This document shows positions 13,203 to 23,110 of a stretch of 64,000 nucleotides of DNA, piece after piece. The stretch covers positions 682,001 to 746,000 of the forward strand of contig CANJKZ010000929.1 of NCBI GenBank assembly GCA_947471745.1. Direction: 5' to 3'. A program made the translations under genes and the position numbers. Each line of letters opens with the position of its first letter. Within the stretch, counting starts at the first letter, position 1. The stretch comes from Closterium sp. Naga37s-1 (lineage: Eukaryota > Streptophyta > Zygnematophyceae > Desmidiales > Closteriaceae). The notes beneath the pieces are model-generated. The model was not told where the DNA came from and ran no database searches. It saw only the letters and a list, made by a program, of their open reading frames with translations.

Positions 13203-13966
13203 TTTCCTTGTTCTTTGGTTGAAATCCTGTGCTGCTTTCACAGCTTGCTGTATCTCTTGACCTGCGTGTAAAGCTTCTGAACAAACATCTTCAAAGAACA
13301 CCCAACATCAACTCCTTCATTGGATTAGGCAAAAAGTGTCAATTGTTATATTAGCTTGTTAGGCTATTGAGTAACATTGTAGGGAGTACAACCCATTTCT
13401 AGGGTAGGTATTTGTAATTCTCCCCTTGCTACTGAAATAATTCCGCTGTTTCTGATTTGAGATGGAGTCATCGAGTTAGGTGGGCTGATGCTGTTGATAT
13501 TTTAAAAAAATCGAAGGATTGGGACAAGAATGGCTAAGTTCACAAGAAGAATGGGAAGTCTTTTAGGACCTTGTTATATCAACAGAAAGTGAACAAGATG
13601 ATAAAGATAGAGATACAAAGAGTTCAAATAACGATTCCAGCTGGCCATGTACTGAGAGAGGTACATTCCCTTATTAACTGTATTGCATTGCTACAGTAAC
13701 CGTGACTATTGCTCTACTTGACAGTTACCAGGTTGCATCATGTAACCTCCGAGTACTGTATGTTTACTGGGCGGTCAACAGTCGCCACCGTTGACTAACT
13801 GCGACTGTTGACCTTCGAGTGGCTTCCAGGCTATCGTATGCTCTATACGAGCTTACGCGATAGTGGTACAGGTGCGCTACCTCATTACAAAACAATGCAC
13901 TAAGGGAAGCCTTCGAGAATGCTATAATAACCATATGTTATTCCAACAGACACAACCATACTGAAG
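13203..13966. other. Intergenic, with LTR-like remnants and hairpins
   Basis: No gene is seen. A stretch from 13337 begins TGTCAA after AAAAAG and contains GGGAGTACAACCC and CTAGGGTAGG. It resembles the core of the copia LTRs elsewhere in the window, so it is probably a plus-oriented LTR fragment of about 130 bp; no far end or TSD could be fixed. Around 13550-13870 the sequence is A/T-rich and then forms several inverted repeats, like the LTR at 39162-39575. Confidence 0.4.
13773..13813. repeat. Perfect 12-bp inverted repeat, 17-nt loop
   Basis: The left arm GGTCAACAGTCG (13773-13784) and the right arm CGACTGTTGACC (13802-13813) are exact reverse complements. Weaker inverted repeats flank it: GTTAC with GTAAC near 13724-13744, and CTATCG with CGATAG near 13831-13862. 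It is probably part of a decayed LTR. Confidence 0.85.
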
Positions 13967-14112
13967 ACGTGTTCCTGCGGCCTCATATCAGGAAACCTCG
14001 TATCAAGAATGTACTTTTTGCCTGGTAAAACTAGCGAGAGGTTTTGGGTTTGGGGGAATTTTCAGTGTGAGCCTGATACGAGGTTGTCTTGATACGAGGA
14101 TAGGAACACGCC
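13967..14112. mobile_element. MITE-like element with about 36-bp imperfect terminal inverted repeats
   Basis: The left end CGTGTTCCT plus a segment containing ACCTCGTATCAAG is matched in inverted orientation at the right end (14074-14110), with TGATACGAGG repeated inside each arm. The 146-bp element has no coding capacity. It is flanked by the direct repeat CTGAAG at 13961-13966 and 14113-14118, consistent with a 6-bp target-site duplication. The superfamily cannot be assigned from the termini alone. Confidence 0.65.
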
Positions 14113-14249
14113 CTGAAGTCTGATTAGTGTGAGAAATAGGGCCTATTTTTCAAAGGGAAAACCCGCTGATTACACTTACCAGCGGCCGCTTTTTGGGGTT
14201 TACCCTGATTGTGCAAGCCTACTTTCTTTGTTCACCTTTTTGAAAAAGT

Positions 14250-14426
14250 GTAGATGTACAGGTTAGCCCGATTTTGCTTGGGTGCCCTGATTTTTATGTT
14301 GAGATAGGTAGGAACGAATGGTCTACTAAGGAATGGAGGGGGGTACATGTTGGGTATCGAGAGAAATGTTGTACCCCTAAGGGGAAACTCACTCGCTAAA
14401 CTAACATATGCAATATAACTTTGACA
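14250..14426 (-). repeat. Probable 3' LTR fragment of copia-1
   Basis: On the minus strand the sequence begins TGTCAAAGTTATAT after a purine-rich tract and contains CTTAGGGGTACAAC, a core shared with the other copia LTRs here. It follows the copia-1 RNase H 3' UTR at the right distance. The far end is uncertain and no second LTR of this copy is present. Confidence 0.5.
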
Positions 14427-14684
14427 TACCCACATAGCCCGAGTGAGATGCATCAAACCAACCGAAACAAGCATGTGGTTAAGAGACCAGTCAAGAGAAG
14501 CAAACAAAGCAAAGCATTGGATGAATCTCACGATCACCACGCAGTCTGAGCACAAGCAAGCGGCCACAAGGCCAGTCTACATGCAGTGTTATAAAAGCAA
14601 TGGAAGTACACTGATCACAACCTAGCAAGCGTCAACAAGCAGGTATAAAGATATATAACAGTGTACAACAAGGGCAAGTTAATA

Positions 14685-14936
14685 TCAAGAGACAAGCAAG
14701 TGAGGCAGAGTGGGCACATGCCCAAGAGAAATGCAGAAACGCTCCTGATTACCAGGCCCCATGGCCTTGGTGAAGATATCAGTAGTGTTGGCCTGTGAGG
14801 CCACGTAAGCAAGGCAAAGCTGACCACGCTGATGCAGCTCTCGTGCGAGAAAGTAACGAAGAGAAATGTGCTTCGTTCTGTGCTTCAGCCTCTGCTCCCG
14901 ACACAAGGCAACCATGGCCTTGTTGTTGACCTAAAG
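14685..14936 (-). pseudogene. Copia-1 RNase H, C-terminal piece
   Basis: The translation carries VALCREQRLKHRTKHISLRY and later ANTTDIFTKAMG, the conserved copia RNase H tail (ADVFTKAL in the intact relative). The upstream half of the domain continues at 16411, on the other side of the 1474-bp insertion, and the two halves join at the duplicated TAAAG. It ends with a stop near 14685. Confidence 0.9.
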
Positions 14937-15109
14937 TGTCAGAATCCTAGCTATAACTTAGTAGCCATAGCTAGGGTGCACGAAAGAGAAATGGAAGAAG
15001 AGAGAGGGTTTTCACTAGCAGGCAGTTGAGTACATATAGCAAACCCTAACAAGGTTGTACTCACTATAGAGTACCCTACTGCAGACTAGAGAAATATAAT
15101 ATTCTAACA
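14937..15109 (-). repeat. 3' LTR of the 1474-bp element
   Basis: This 173-bp LTR (TG...CA) is nearly identical to the one at 16238-16410. It contains AGCAAACCCTAACA, a telo-box-like AAACCCTAA, followed by a GTACTCACTATAGAG block. Confidence 0.93.
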
Positions 15110-16237
15110 CACCCCCATAGTCAAAGTGGGGTATAATCAGCACAGCAAGCAGTCACAGAGCAGGTTCACAAGTTCAAGCAAAACTAGAGGCAGTCACAGA
15201 GGGCAAGTGAGGAGGAGGAGGGACTGTGAGAGGAGAGGAGATGGGAGGCGACGGCGGAAGCTGCAGACACACAGGAGCGGCTGGCTCAGTGGATACCGAA
15301 GCAATGGCCCGGACTTCAGGAGTAACTGGCTCCGCGGCTACGCCGAGCGGCTGGAGCAACTGACCCACGGGCGACTGGCGACTACCGGAGATTGTAGCCT
15401 CCGGACTACTGGCGCTGCTGGCGACACGACGACTACCTCCGCTCAACCTCCCCCGACTGTCCCACCCCCCTTTCACACACCCCTTGCTGCACCCCTAGCT
15501 CCACTCCCATGTCACCCCCCTAGCACCACTCCCTCGGCTCCCACAAACCCACCCCCCTCAGCGGCAACTGCAGCAGTGGGAGACGGAGGAGGAGGAGGAG
15601 CAGGGGACGGTCACACACTCGCCACCCCCATACCCGCCACCCCCACACCCCAAACGCAGGTGGCACAGGGCAGAAACGCGGGCAGTAGATGGGGCAGCGG
15701 GTGAGCGGAAGCGGGACGGCGCGCTGGTCCCTGGGGCGCCTCGACGGGCGACGGTAGGGGGCGACGCGCGGGCCCCCGGGGCGCCACGACGGGCGACGGG
15801 AGGGGGGCGACGCGCAGGCCCCCGGGGCGCCTCGACGGGCGACGGGAGGGGGCGACGCGCGGGTGCCCGAGGGCGCCACAACGGACGACGGGAGGGGAGC
15901 GCGCGGGTCCCCGAGGGCGCCGCGACGAATGACGGGGGGAGCCCGCGAGTCCCCGGGGGCGCCACGACGGACGACGGGGGGGAGCGCGCGGGACGGAGCA
16001 CGAAACCGCCGCGCGCTCCCCAGGCGCACGGCGGGCAGGAAACCGCCGCGTGCCTCGGGGCGCATGGCGGGCAGAAAACCGCCGCGCGCCCCGGGCGCGC
16101 GGCGGGCAGAAAACCGCCATGCGCCCCGAGCGCGTGGCGGGAAGAAAAACCGTCGCACGCCACGGGGCGAGCGACAGACAGGACAGCAGCGGAAGCAGGT
16201 GGGCCCACAGGCCAAGAGCGTACTCGCTCTGATACCA

Positions 16238-16410
16238 TGTCACAATCCTAGCTAGAACTTAGTAGCCATAGCTAGGGTGCACGAAAGAGAAATGGAAGAA
16301 GAGAGAGGGTTTTCACTAGCAGGCGGTTGAGTACATGTAGCAAACCCTAACAGGGCTGTACTCACTATAGAGTACCCCATTGCAGACTAGAGAAATATAA
16401 TATTCTGACA
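16238..16410 (-). repeat. 5' LTR of the 1474-bp element
   Basis: This 173-bp LTR differs from its partner at a handful of sites, so the insertion is moderately young. The adjacent primer-binding site at 16226-16237 matches the 3' end of plant initiator-Met tRNA over 12 nt and fixes the orientation as minus. Confidence 0.93.
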
Positions 16411-19400
16411 TAAAGAACTGGAGGAGAACGAGGCCGCTCACCCAAGTCAGTTAGCTAGTAAGTCAGCCAGCATAACTCCTTTGCAGCCATAGCCCCATCG
16501 TAGATCTCTGACTCACAACTGGAACTAATTACAGAAGACGAGCAGGTTGACCTCCAGAAGACAGAACCAGCGTCAAGACTGAAAGTGTAACCCTGTAACC
16601 CCGTCCTCCAAGCGCAAGCCCCATGCCTGATGTACTGCACAAGTAACGCAGTGCTCCTTCCTGTGTCTCCCAGGCGCAACGAATCGAGCAAGGATGCTGA
16701 GAGGGTACGTGAGGTCAGGTCGTGTGCACGTCATCAGGTACATGAGGCAGCCCACAAGCTCTGGATACGGGCCACTCGGCTCTACGGACTCGTCCGAAGG
16801 TGGACCTGAGAGCCAGTGGCTCGTAGGCAGAGGAGTGCATAGTGGCGAGGAGAACTCATAGGTGAAGAGCTGGAGGACCTGGTGTACCTTGTGTGACTGA
16901 GTCAGTGTGATGGTGCGCCGTGCTCTGTCCCGGGTCATCTGCAAGCCAAGACAGCTACATAGCTCACCCAGGCCAGTGCAAGTGTGTCTCTTCTGCACCT
17001 CTGCCTTCACAAGGGCAAGGGGCTTTGTGTCAGCAGTAGCAAAAACCAAGTTGTTTACGTACATGATGTGGATGTAGAATGGCAACAAAGATGGGTCGGT
17101 ACGAAGAAACAGTGACGGGTCAGCAGTAGAAGGAGCAAATCCAAGAGTCGCAAGTGTAGTCCTCAGTGTGTCGTACTACTCGCTAGGCGCTTGGCGGAGA
17201 CCATAGACTGGTCGCCGAAGGCTCCACTAGGTACCCTCAGGAAACGACTCGATGAAGCCAGGTGGGGGGCGCAGCCAGGTCTTCTCGTGAAGGCTGCCTT
17301 GCAAGAAAGCTGTGCTGAAGTCAAGCAAGTGGAGCTTGTAGTCACACTGTGCCACAACGTGCAGTAACACTCGAAGAGTGGTCATCTTTGAGGTGGAAGA
17401 AAAGGTATGGAAGAAGTCGACACCCTGACGCTGACTGAAGTCTCGTGCAACGTAACGCACCTTGAAGGCAGGCAGAGACCCCGGCGGCCGCTTCACTCTA
17501 AAAATCCACATGCCATTGACTATGTTCGCCCTAGGAGGGGGAACCTCGTCAACATAGGTGCCTGTGGACTTCCAAGAAGCCATCTCTGCGCCCATGGCTG
17601 TCTGCCACTAAGAGGAGTATCCACCCGTAATCGCCTCTGCATAAGAGCACGGGGTAGGGATGTCAAGTGCATCCGGGTCTCCCTCAGGTGCAAGCAGCAT
17701 GGACGCGAGACGAGGTAAAGCGGATGCAAGGCGCTCAAGCTCAAACTGCCTGTCCCCAAGGACGTCACAGCCAAGGGAAAGCTCACCCCCGACGGACGGA
17801 GGACAGTCAGACCCAGACTTAGTAATAAGACTCGCGAACTAGTCAAGACAGCAGGTAGCAGCAAAGTGAACGAGCTCAGTGACTAAGGCAGATGCATCAG
17901 TAGACTCGAAGGAAGGGTTAGTGACAAGTATGGCCAGGAGTCGCGTGACAGTAGGATTAGTGGCACGAACACGGTCATACTCAGGGTCAGGAACGTCAGG
18001 AAGAGAGGAATCTAGAGGAGACAGCAGGACAACACACTGAGGAACAGAGGAAGGACGAAGTGCCATATTATGCGTGCCAAAGAATGGTGGAGGACGAACG
18101 CGACGATCACGACAAACAACGCGAACTGGCGAGGCATGACGAGACTGAGGCTCACGACGCTCTGTCAGGGAGTCTGTCTGCTCAGTGTAAGGAGTAGGAG
18201 CAGGCAGCGGGGAGCTGGGCTGTAAGTGCGGCTGTGACTGGTCAGGCGGAGGACACAGTAGAGGTGGAGTAAGGCTAGTGGAAAACGGAAGACTAAGAAC
18301 CTGACGAAGTGCCGAGTCGGGTGGTGGCAACGTCGACTGGGGTTGCGGGTAGAAAATCGGTCGACTGGTGGTACTGCACCCACAGTACAAGAGCCTCAAG
18401 CTCCAGTAACTCCAACACCAACACCTCCAGTAACTGTACCACCAGTGTCTCTAGTACCTCCAGCTCTAGCACCTCCAGCACTTGCAGCTTCAGTACCTCC
18501 AGTACCTCCAGCTCCAGAGCCTCCAGCATCAGTAGCTCGAGTACTCCAGGACCTCCAGCTATAGCACCTCCAGTACGTGTACCACCGATTGCTCCAGCAC
18601 CTCCAGCACCAGCACCTCCAGCTCCGCAACCGAGGCTGCCCGCCGGACAACCCATTCGCGAAGGTGCTGCGGCGAGAGAATCTCCTGCCGACGTGCACCA
18701 GGACCTCCAGCACCAGCACCTCCAGCACCTCCAGCAACAGCACCTCCAGCACCAGCACCTCTAGCACCAGCACCTCCAGCTCCAGCACCTCCAGCTCCGC
18801 CACTGAGGCTTCCCCACCGGACAGACCACTTGCGAAGCTGCCGCGACGAGAGAGTCTCCTGCCCACTCGACTTTCGCTGACGTCCACTACCAGAGTCTCC
18901 AACAGGAGTACCCACAACTTGACCACCAGCAGGACACTCAGCACCTCCAGAACCAGCACCCCCAGAGTCTGCACCACCGGTGTCACCACCTCCTGCAACA
19001 TCAGAGTCGACAGCGACTGGCCGCAGAGGCGGTGAAGATGGCTGAGGCGGAAACCCAGGAGGCACCAAGCGCGGTGAGCGGCGAGTGGCCGCAGTGTCAT
19101 CTGCAGCTGCGTCACTCCCCTCAGCTGGGCCAGGGGTGTCGGAGGAGACCTCCAACGGTGCAACCAAGGAGGGTGGGTCAACCTGGGACACACTTGAGGG
19201 AGCAGGACCTTGCAAGTGGGGGGGGCTACTACCAAGGAGGGATTGGGTACCAAGAAGAGAGGCGGGAGGGGCACGGGTAAACTGCGGTGGGGGTGGAGAC
19301 GGTAGAAGCAGACAAACTCTTCAACCTCCATGACCAAGCCAATACAACGCTCTGCAATCCCATTTTGGTGTGGAGAGGCTGGAAGCGTGAACGACTGGGT

Positions 19401-20640
19401 GATGCCCTCGACACCACAGAAGTCCTCGAGGATGCGGGAGGAAAACTCACCACCTCGGTGACGGGGAGCTGGAACCGAGCGCTGAGCTGGCTATGGACCG
19501 CGTGGATCCAGCGGTTCAAGACACTATGGATATCCGCCTTGCTCTGCAATGGGAAGACCGTGGTGTAGCGCGTGTAGTCGTCAATAACCAGCAGAAAGTA
19601 GCACTTGCTACACTGTCCAGTGACGCGGGTTGGCACCCACACGTCCATGTGGAGGGTCTGCAGAGGAGCTGTGGTCGGAGGAAACGTGGATGAGTGAGGA
19701 GTGGCGCGCAGCCGCCCCTCGAGAAGGGAAGGCACGGCAACGCAAGCGACCTCGGGAGCAAGGGCAGGGACCTGAGGAGGCCAGAGACTGGGAGGCGGGA
19801 GTGCATGCTACGCAGACGCGGCAGGGACGGGTGACCAAGGCGGTGGTGCCAAAGCAAAGCCGGGTGCGTGAGTAACCAACATGAACAAGACGCAACTACC
19901 TCACCTGACGCAGCTACTGGACCTGAGTCAGCCACCTGTGCAGACTCAGTAATCAGTGTGTACAGGCCAGACCCGGGCCTCTGAGTGAACGTGGCAAGGT
20001 GCTCGCCAATGCGTGAGTCCGTATAGATCGCCACAAGCTCTCCCCCAGGCTGGGTAACAATGACCAACTGGCCCCGTAGGATAGCGGTAGCCACCAAGTT
20101 CCTAGCGAACGAGGGGAGGTGGAGACCTATGAGGGAACCGGAGGTGGCTGTCGGACATGAGATAATAGTGGAGCCACGTGCAACAACTGGGCCACCAAAG
20201 GGGTCGGCCGGAGTGACACGGACAGGGGTTGTGAGTGGTGTGACTGTGGTGAAGTTGCGGAAGAAGCAGCAAGACGCGCCTGAGTCGAGTAGGCAAATGT
20301 GCAAGGCCTCCTCAGGCTCTGCACCTGTGCTAGATGAGTCACAAGCACTTGGAGTAGCAGCCTCTACATGACCAGGTGCCTCTACACCCCCAGCACTAGT
20401 TCTCCAAGCTCCGCCACCGGGGCTGCCCCACCGGACAGCCCACTCACGAAGCTACTGCGGCAAGAGGGTCTTTGGCGGATGCTGCTGCCGCTGCTGTCCA
20501 CCCCTAGAACCTGCGCGGTCACCAGCGACACCATGAGCAAGAGTAGACGCACAGGTACCTACACTCACCTACTCAACCAGCTGCTGTACATCCCCTAACA
20601 ATGGACTGCTCTTCCGTAGTGGCTGGGTGGCAGAAGAGAG
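16411..20640 (-). pseudogene. Copia-1 gag-pol remnant
   Basis: The frame changes many times. The protease keeps DSGAS near 20280. The pre-integrase LLWHHRLGHPSLPRLR follows, then integrase TLHMDVWVP and FLLVIDDYTRYTTVF. The linker repeats Gly-Ala triplets and carries two copies of a PQxLREW-like block (near 18645-18690 and 18805-18860). A third copy lies in gag near 20437-20475. The RT has NIVNGMWIFRVKRPPG, but its catalytic motif reads YVNN instead of YVDD near 17055, which would abolish polymerase activity. RNase H begins near 16600 and continues beyond the insertion at 14937-16410. Confidence 0.88.
18396..18800 (-). repeat. 9-bp Gly/Ala-coding repeat in the copia-1 linker
   Basis: Imperfect tandem repeats based on CCAGCACCT code, on the minus strand, for Gly-Ala-Gly runs between integrase and reverse transcriptase. 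The intact relative has the matching block at 32011-32260 with a 15-bp period. Confidence 0.8.
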
Positions 20641-20701
20641 TGAGGAATAGTGCGTAACAACAGCGTCGTAGAAAGTGTGGGCCGACATCACCTGACAAAA
20701 G

Positions 20702-20850
20702 TGTCAAAGATAGAACTCGAAGAATGAATGAGTAGAATCAAGCAGTACAAGGGAGGATATAGCAAACCCTAAGGGGGTTATACCCTCTACAACATAGCTC
20801 GGTATAACACATAGACTAAACTAGCAAACTATAACAATTATGGTTTGACA
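20702..20850 (-). repeat. 3' LTR of copia-2
   Basis: This 149-bp TG...CA sequence begins TGTCAAACC on the minus strand, directly after the purine tract ATAGGGGTG. It contains GGTATAACCCCCTTAGGGTT, the same core as the other copia LTRs here. Confidence 0.8.
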
Positions 20851-20907
20851 CACCCCTATAGTCTAGGTGACGGTAGTCCTGTGGAGAGCAACACACAACC
20901 CAAGAGC

Positions 20908-21046
20908 TGTCAGAGGTCCACTGGTGATCCCCGATTGATCCTAGGGAAGGGTTACAGGCACGTTGGCCTGGGGGGTTATGGGCGCACTTACCCGCTACAC
21001 AAACAAGCCCTTTTATCCCAATGGTCTAGTGGTTGGGATTCTGACA
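20908..21046 (+). repeat. 5' LTR of the 347-bp element
   Basis: The 139-bp LTR contains a TTTT at 21011-21014, eight bases before the A-box-like TGGTCTAGTGG. It ends TTCTGACA and is followed directly by the primer-binding site. Confidence 0.93.
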
Positions 21047-21078
21047 TGGTATCAGAGCGAAGGTCTCGGGATCGAATC
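21022..21078 (+). promoter_or_regulatory. Candidate internal Pol III promoter (A box + B box)
   Basis: A box TGGTCTAGTGG at 21022-21032 and B box GATCGAATC at 21070-21078 are 48 nt apart start to start, a normal tRNA-like spacing. Between them TCTGA/TCAGA (21040-21044 and 21052-21056) can pair around a 7-nt loop like an anticodon arm. TCGGG/CCCGG (21066-21070 and 21078-21082) pair around the 7-nt loop ATCGAAT like a T-arm, with one wobble pair. No matching acceptor stem is seen, so it is not a functional tRNA gene. Confidence 0.6.
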
Positions 21079-21115
21079 CCGGTGTGTGCACTTCGGGCAT
21101 CCCAGTGCGGGGGGG

Positions 21116-21254
21116 TGTCAGAGGTCCACTGGTGATCCCCGATTGATCCTAGGGAAGGGTTACAGGCACGTTGGCCTGGGGGGTTATGGGCGCACTTACC
21201 CGCTACACAAACAAGCCCTTTTATCCCAATGGTCTAGTGGTTGGGATTCTGACA
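21116..21254 (+). repeat. 3' LTR of the 347-bp element
   Basis: The 139-bp copy shows no difference from the 5' LTR that I can see, which indicates a recent insertion. Its TTTT at 21219-21222 is the first T-run downstream of the A and B boxes and could end a Pol III transcript. Confidence 0.93.
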
Positions 21255-21456
21255 AGAGCAAGGGTTACAGGACCAGTCAGCAAGAAGAAGCAAAGGGCCA
21301 CAAGGCCAGTCTACATGCAATGATATAGCAGATATATGAGATGCAAGAGTACAAGACATGAATGACAAGCATCTCTACAGAAGCAAGGGGCTACAAGGCC
21401 TGTCCTTAAGCACATAGGATATATAGTGAGATGCAAGAGTACTAGGCAAAGCATCT

Positions 21457-23110
21457 CTACGCAAGCAAGTGAGGGCCTGTAGACACAAGGCCAAGCTGGG
21501 TGCAAAAACGCTGGTGGTCACAAGGCGGCAACGCCTTGGTGAAGATATTTGCAGTTTTGGCCTCAGTGACCACACGTCGTACGAGTGCCTGGCCACGCTG
21601 CTGCAACTCTCGTAGCAGAAAGTAACGAAGCTGGATGTGCTTCGCCTTCCCAAGAAGTCGGGGCTCTTCGCACAACATGATAGAAGATCTGTTGTCGGTG
21701 AACAAGAGAGTGAGGCCACTCACCAAGGTCGGTGAGGAGGAAAGACAGCCAGCGAAGCTCCAGGGCGGCTATGTCCACAGCGTACACCTCTGCCTCACAC
21801 CTGGAACTAGAGATGGACGAGGCCCGTATCGAGCTACACGAAACAGCTTCGGTCCCAAGGCTGAGGCAGTAACCTTGTGTAGACCGCAAAGGCTTTGCGT
21901 CGTCGGCCCACGACGAGTCCGAGAAACCTGTAAGTGTAACTGGTTGCTTCCCTCTAAGGACAAGTCATATGCCTGATGTACTCGCCACATACTTTGCCAC
22001 CCTCTTACCCGCGTACCCGTGGGAAGGTCGGTGTCTCCCAGGCGCACTTTGTTGCGCCTGGACGCGAAGAGGGTAAGCTAGGTCTGGGCAAGTACAGGTC
22101 ATTAAGTACACGAGACAACCCATTAGCACAGGGTATGGACCGCTGGACCCAAATGGCTCGTCCGAAGGTGGAGCCGTGAGCCCATGATCCACATCAAAAG
22201 GGGTGGGCTGTGTCTTGGAGAACGGGAAGCAAAACCGCGTGAGGATCTGCTCGACCATATGTGATTAAGTCAGCGTAATGGTGCAAGCTCCCCTGTCCCT
22301 GGTGATCTGCAGGCCAAGGTAGCGCTGCAGCTCACCAAGGTCAGTGCAAGTGTGTCTCCTTTGCAGTTCCTCCTCCACGGAGGCTAACACGCGTTGGTTG
22401 GGATTGGTGAAGACTAGGACGTCAACATAGACCAGAACAAAGAAAGGGGTCGGGTCACGGCGGACGAACAGCGATGGGTCGACAGACGATGGAAAGAAGT
22501 CAAGCGCTGCAAGAGTCGTACGTAGTGTGTCGTGCCACTCGCGAGGAGCCTGGCGTAGGCCCTAGACCGGTCGACTCAGCTGCCACTAGGTCCTAGGAGG
22601 GAAAATGCCAGTGAAGCCAGGTTGACAACGCATCCAGATCTGCTCGTGTAGGCTCCTTTGAAGGAACGCTGTGGAGAAGTCCAAGGAGTGCAACTCGTAG
22701 TCGCGCTGTGCTGCAATATGCAGCAACACTCGAAGATTGGTCATCTTCGGAGTGAGAGCGAAGGTCTGAAAGATGTCTGCCCCCTCTCGCTGGCTGAAGC
22801 CTCTCGCCACATGGCGCGCCTTGAACACCGGTGGTGCTCGAGGCGACCTCTTCACCTTGTAGAGCCACATGACACTAACAACGTTCACCCCAGGTGGTGG
22901 GACGACGTCGACGTAGATGCCTGTAGACCTATTAGATGCCATCTTTGCCTCCTCAGGTGCTATCCAGTACGAAGCCTAGGGTCCCAAGACGGCCTCGGCG
23001 TGAATGCGAGGGATCGGGATGTCAAGGGCGTCTGGATCCCTTTCAGGGGCAAGCAGAGTGGCGCAAAGATGAGGAACAACGGCCGTTGGGATCACTTCAG
23101 TCGGAGCTTA
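21457..23110 (-). pseudogene. Copia-2 RT and RNase H remnant
   Basis: RT similarity covers ASNRSTGIYVDVVPPPGVNV, FKARHVARGFSQREGADIFQ and LHSLDFSTAFLQ (22942-22586). The catalytic motif reads YVDV near 22430, so the second aspartate is lost. RNase H pieces include TKALPPCDHQRFCTQLGLV near 21500. Several frame changes and stops make it non-functional. It is a closer relative of copia-1 and the intact element than of copia-3 or copia-5. Confidence 0.87.

Larger units (their letters stand above)
14937..16410 (-). mobile_element. Non-autonomous LTR retrotransposon (LARD/TRIM-like), 1474 bp
   Basis: Two 173-bp LTRs (14937-15109 and 16238-16410) bound a 1128-bp internal region. The 5-bp target duplication TAAAG (14932-14936 and 16411-16415) is exact, and the insertion splits the copia-1 RNase H. 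The minus orientation is shown by a perfect primer-binding site, TGGTATCAGAGC on the minus strand (plus 16226-16237), directly next to the LTR at 16238. A purine tract ATGGGGGTG abuts the other LTR. The internal region has no gag or pol similarity. It has GC-rich imperfect repeats (about 15700-16190) that resemble the GC-rich leader of the intact copia at 28108-28953, and then a Pro/Ala-coding stretch. It looks like an internal-deletion derivative that needs proteins in trans. Confidence 0.92.
14250..20701 (-). mobile_element. Decayed Ty1/copia retrotransposon, copia-1
   Basis: Reading on the minus strand, the order is a gag remnant (20640-20310), protease and pre-integrase zinc region (about 20304-19740), integrase (19735-19230), Gly/Ala-rich linker (about 19215-18300), reverse transcriptase (17600-16600), RNase H (16600-16411, then 14936-14690) and 3' UTR. 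A short PPT (GTGGGTA) precedes an LTR start TGTCAAAG at 14426. It is a diverged relative of the intact element at 27961-35197, with the same domain order and shared phrases such as WKSTGTYVD. The 5' end is cut by the LTR of copia-2 at 20702, and the RNase H is split by the insertion at 14937-16410. The lower boundary is approximate. Confidence 0.85.
20908..21254 (+). mobile_element. Miniature LTR element (347 bp) with tRNA-like Pol III boxes
   Basis: Two apparently identical 139-bp direct repeats (20908-21046 and 21116-21254, both TGTCAG...CTGACA) flank only 69 bp of internal sequence. The exact 5-bp duplication AGAGC (20903-20907 and 21255-21259) shows transposition. Right after the first LTR is a perfect primer-binding site TGGTATCAGAGC (21047-21058), and a G-run (21109-21115) precedes the second, so the minimal LTR plan PBS-PPT is complete without coding. 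The end of the LTR reads TGGTCTAGTGG (21022-21032), a good Pol III A box like a tRNA-Glu D-arm. The internal part has GATCGAATC (21070-21078), an exact B-box match within a T-arm-like hairpin. It is either a TRIM or an LTR/SINE hybrid. Confidence 0.88.

Noticed and set aside
15520..16243. Overlapping minus-strand frames of over 200 codons in the 1474-bp element
   Set aside because: GC-rich imperfect repeats leave several frames open at once. The translations are Arg/Pro/Ala-rich and unlike any Gag or Pol.
21022..21082. A functional tRNA gene (tRNA-Glu-like)
   Set aside because: The D-arm-like and T-arm-like parts are good, but no acceptor stem pairs, the anticodon-loop U33 is missing, and the middle is the primer-binding site of an LTR element.
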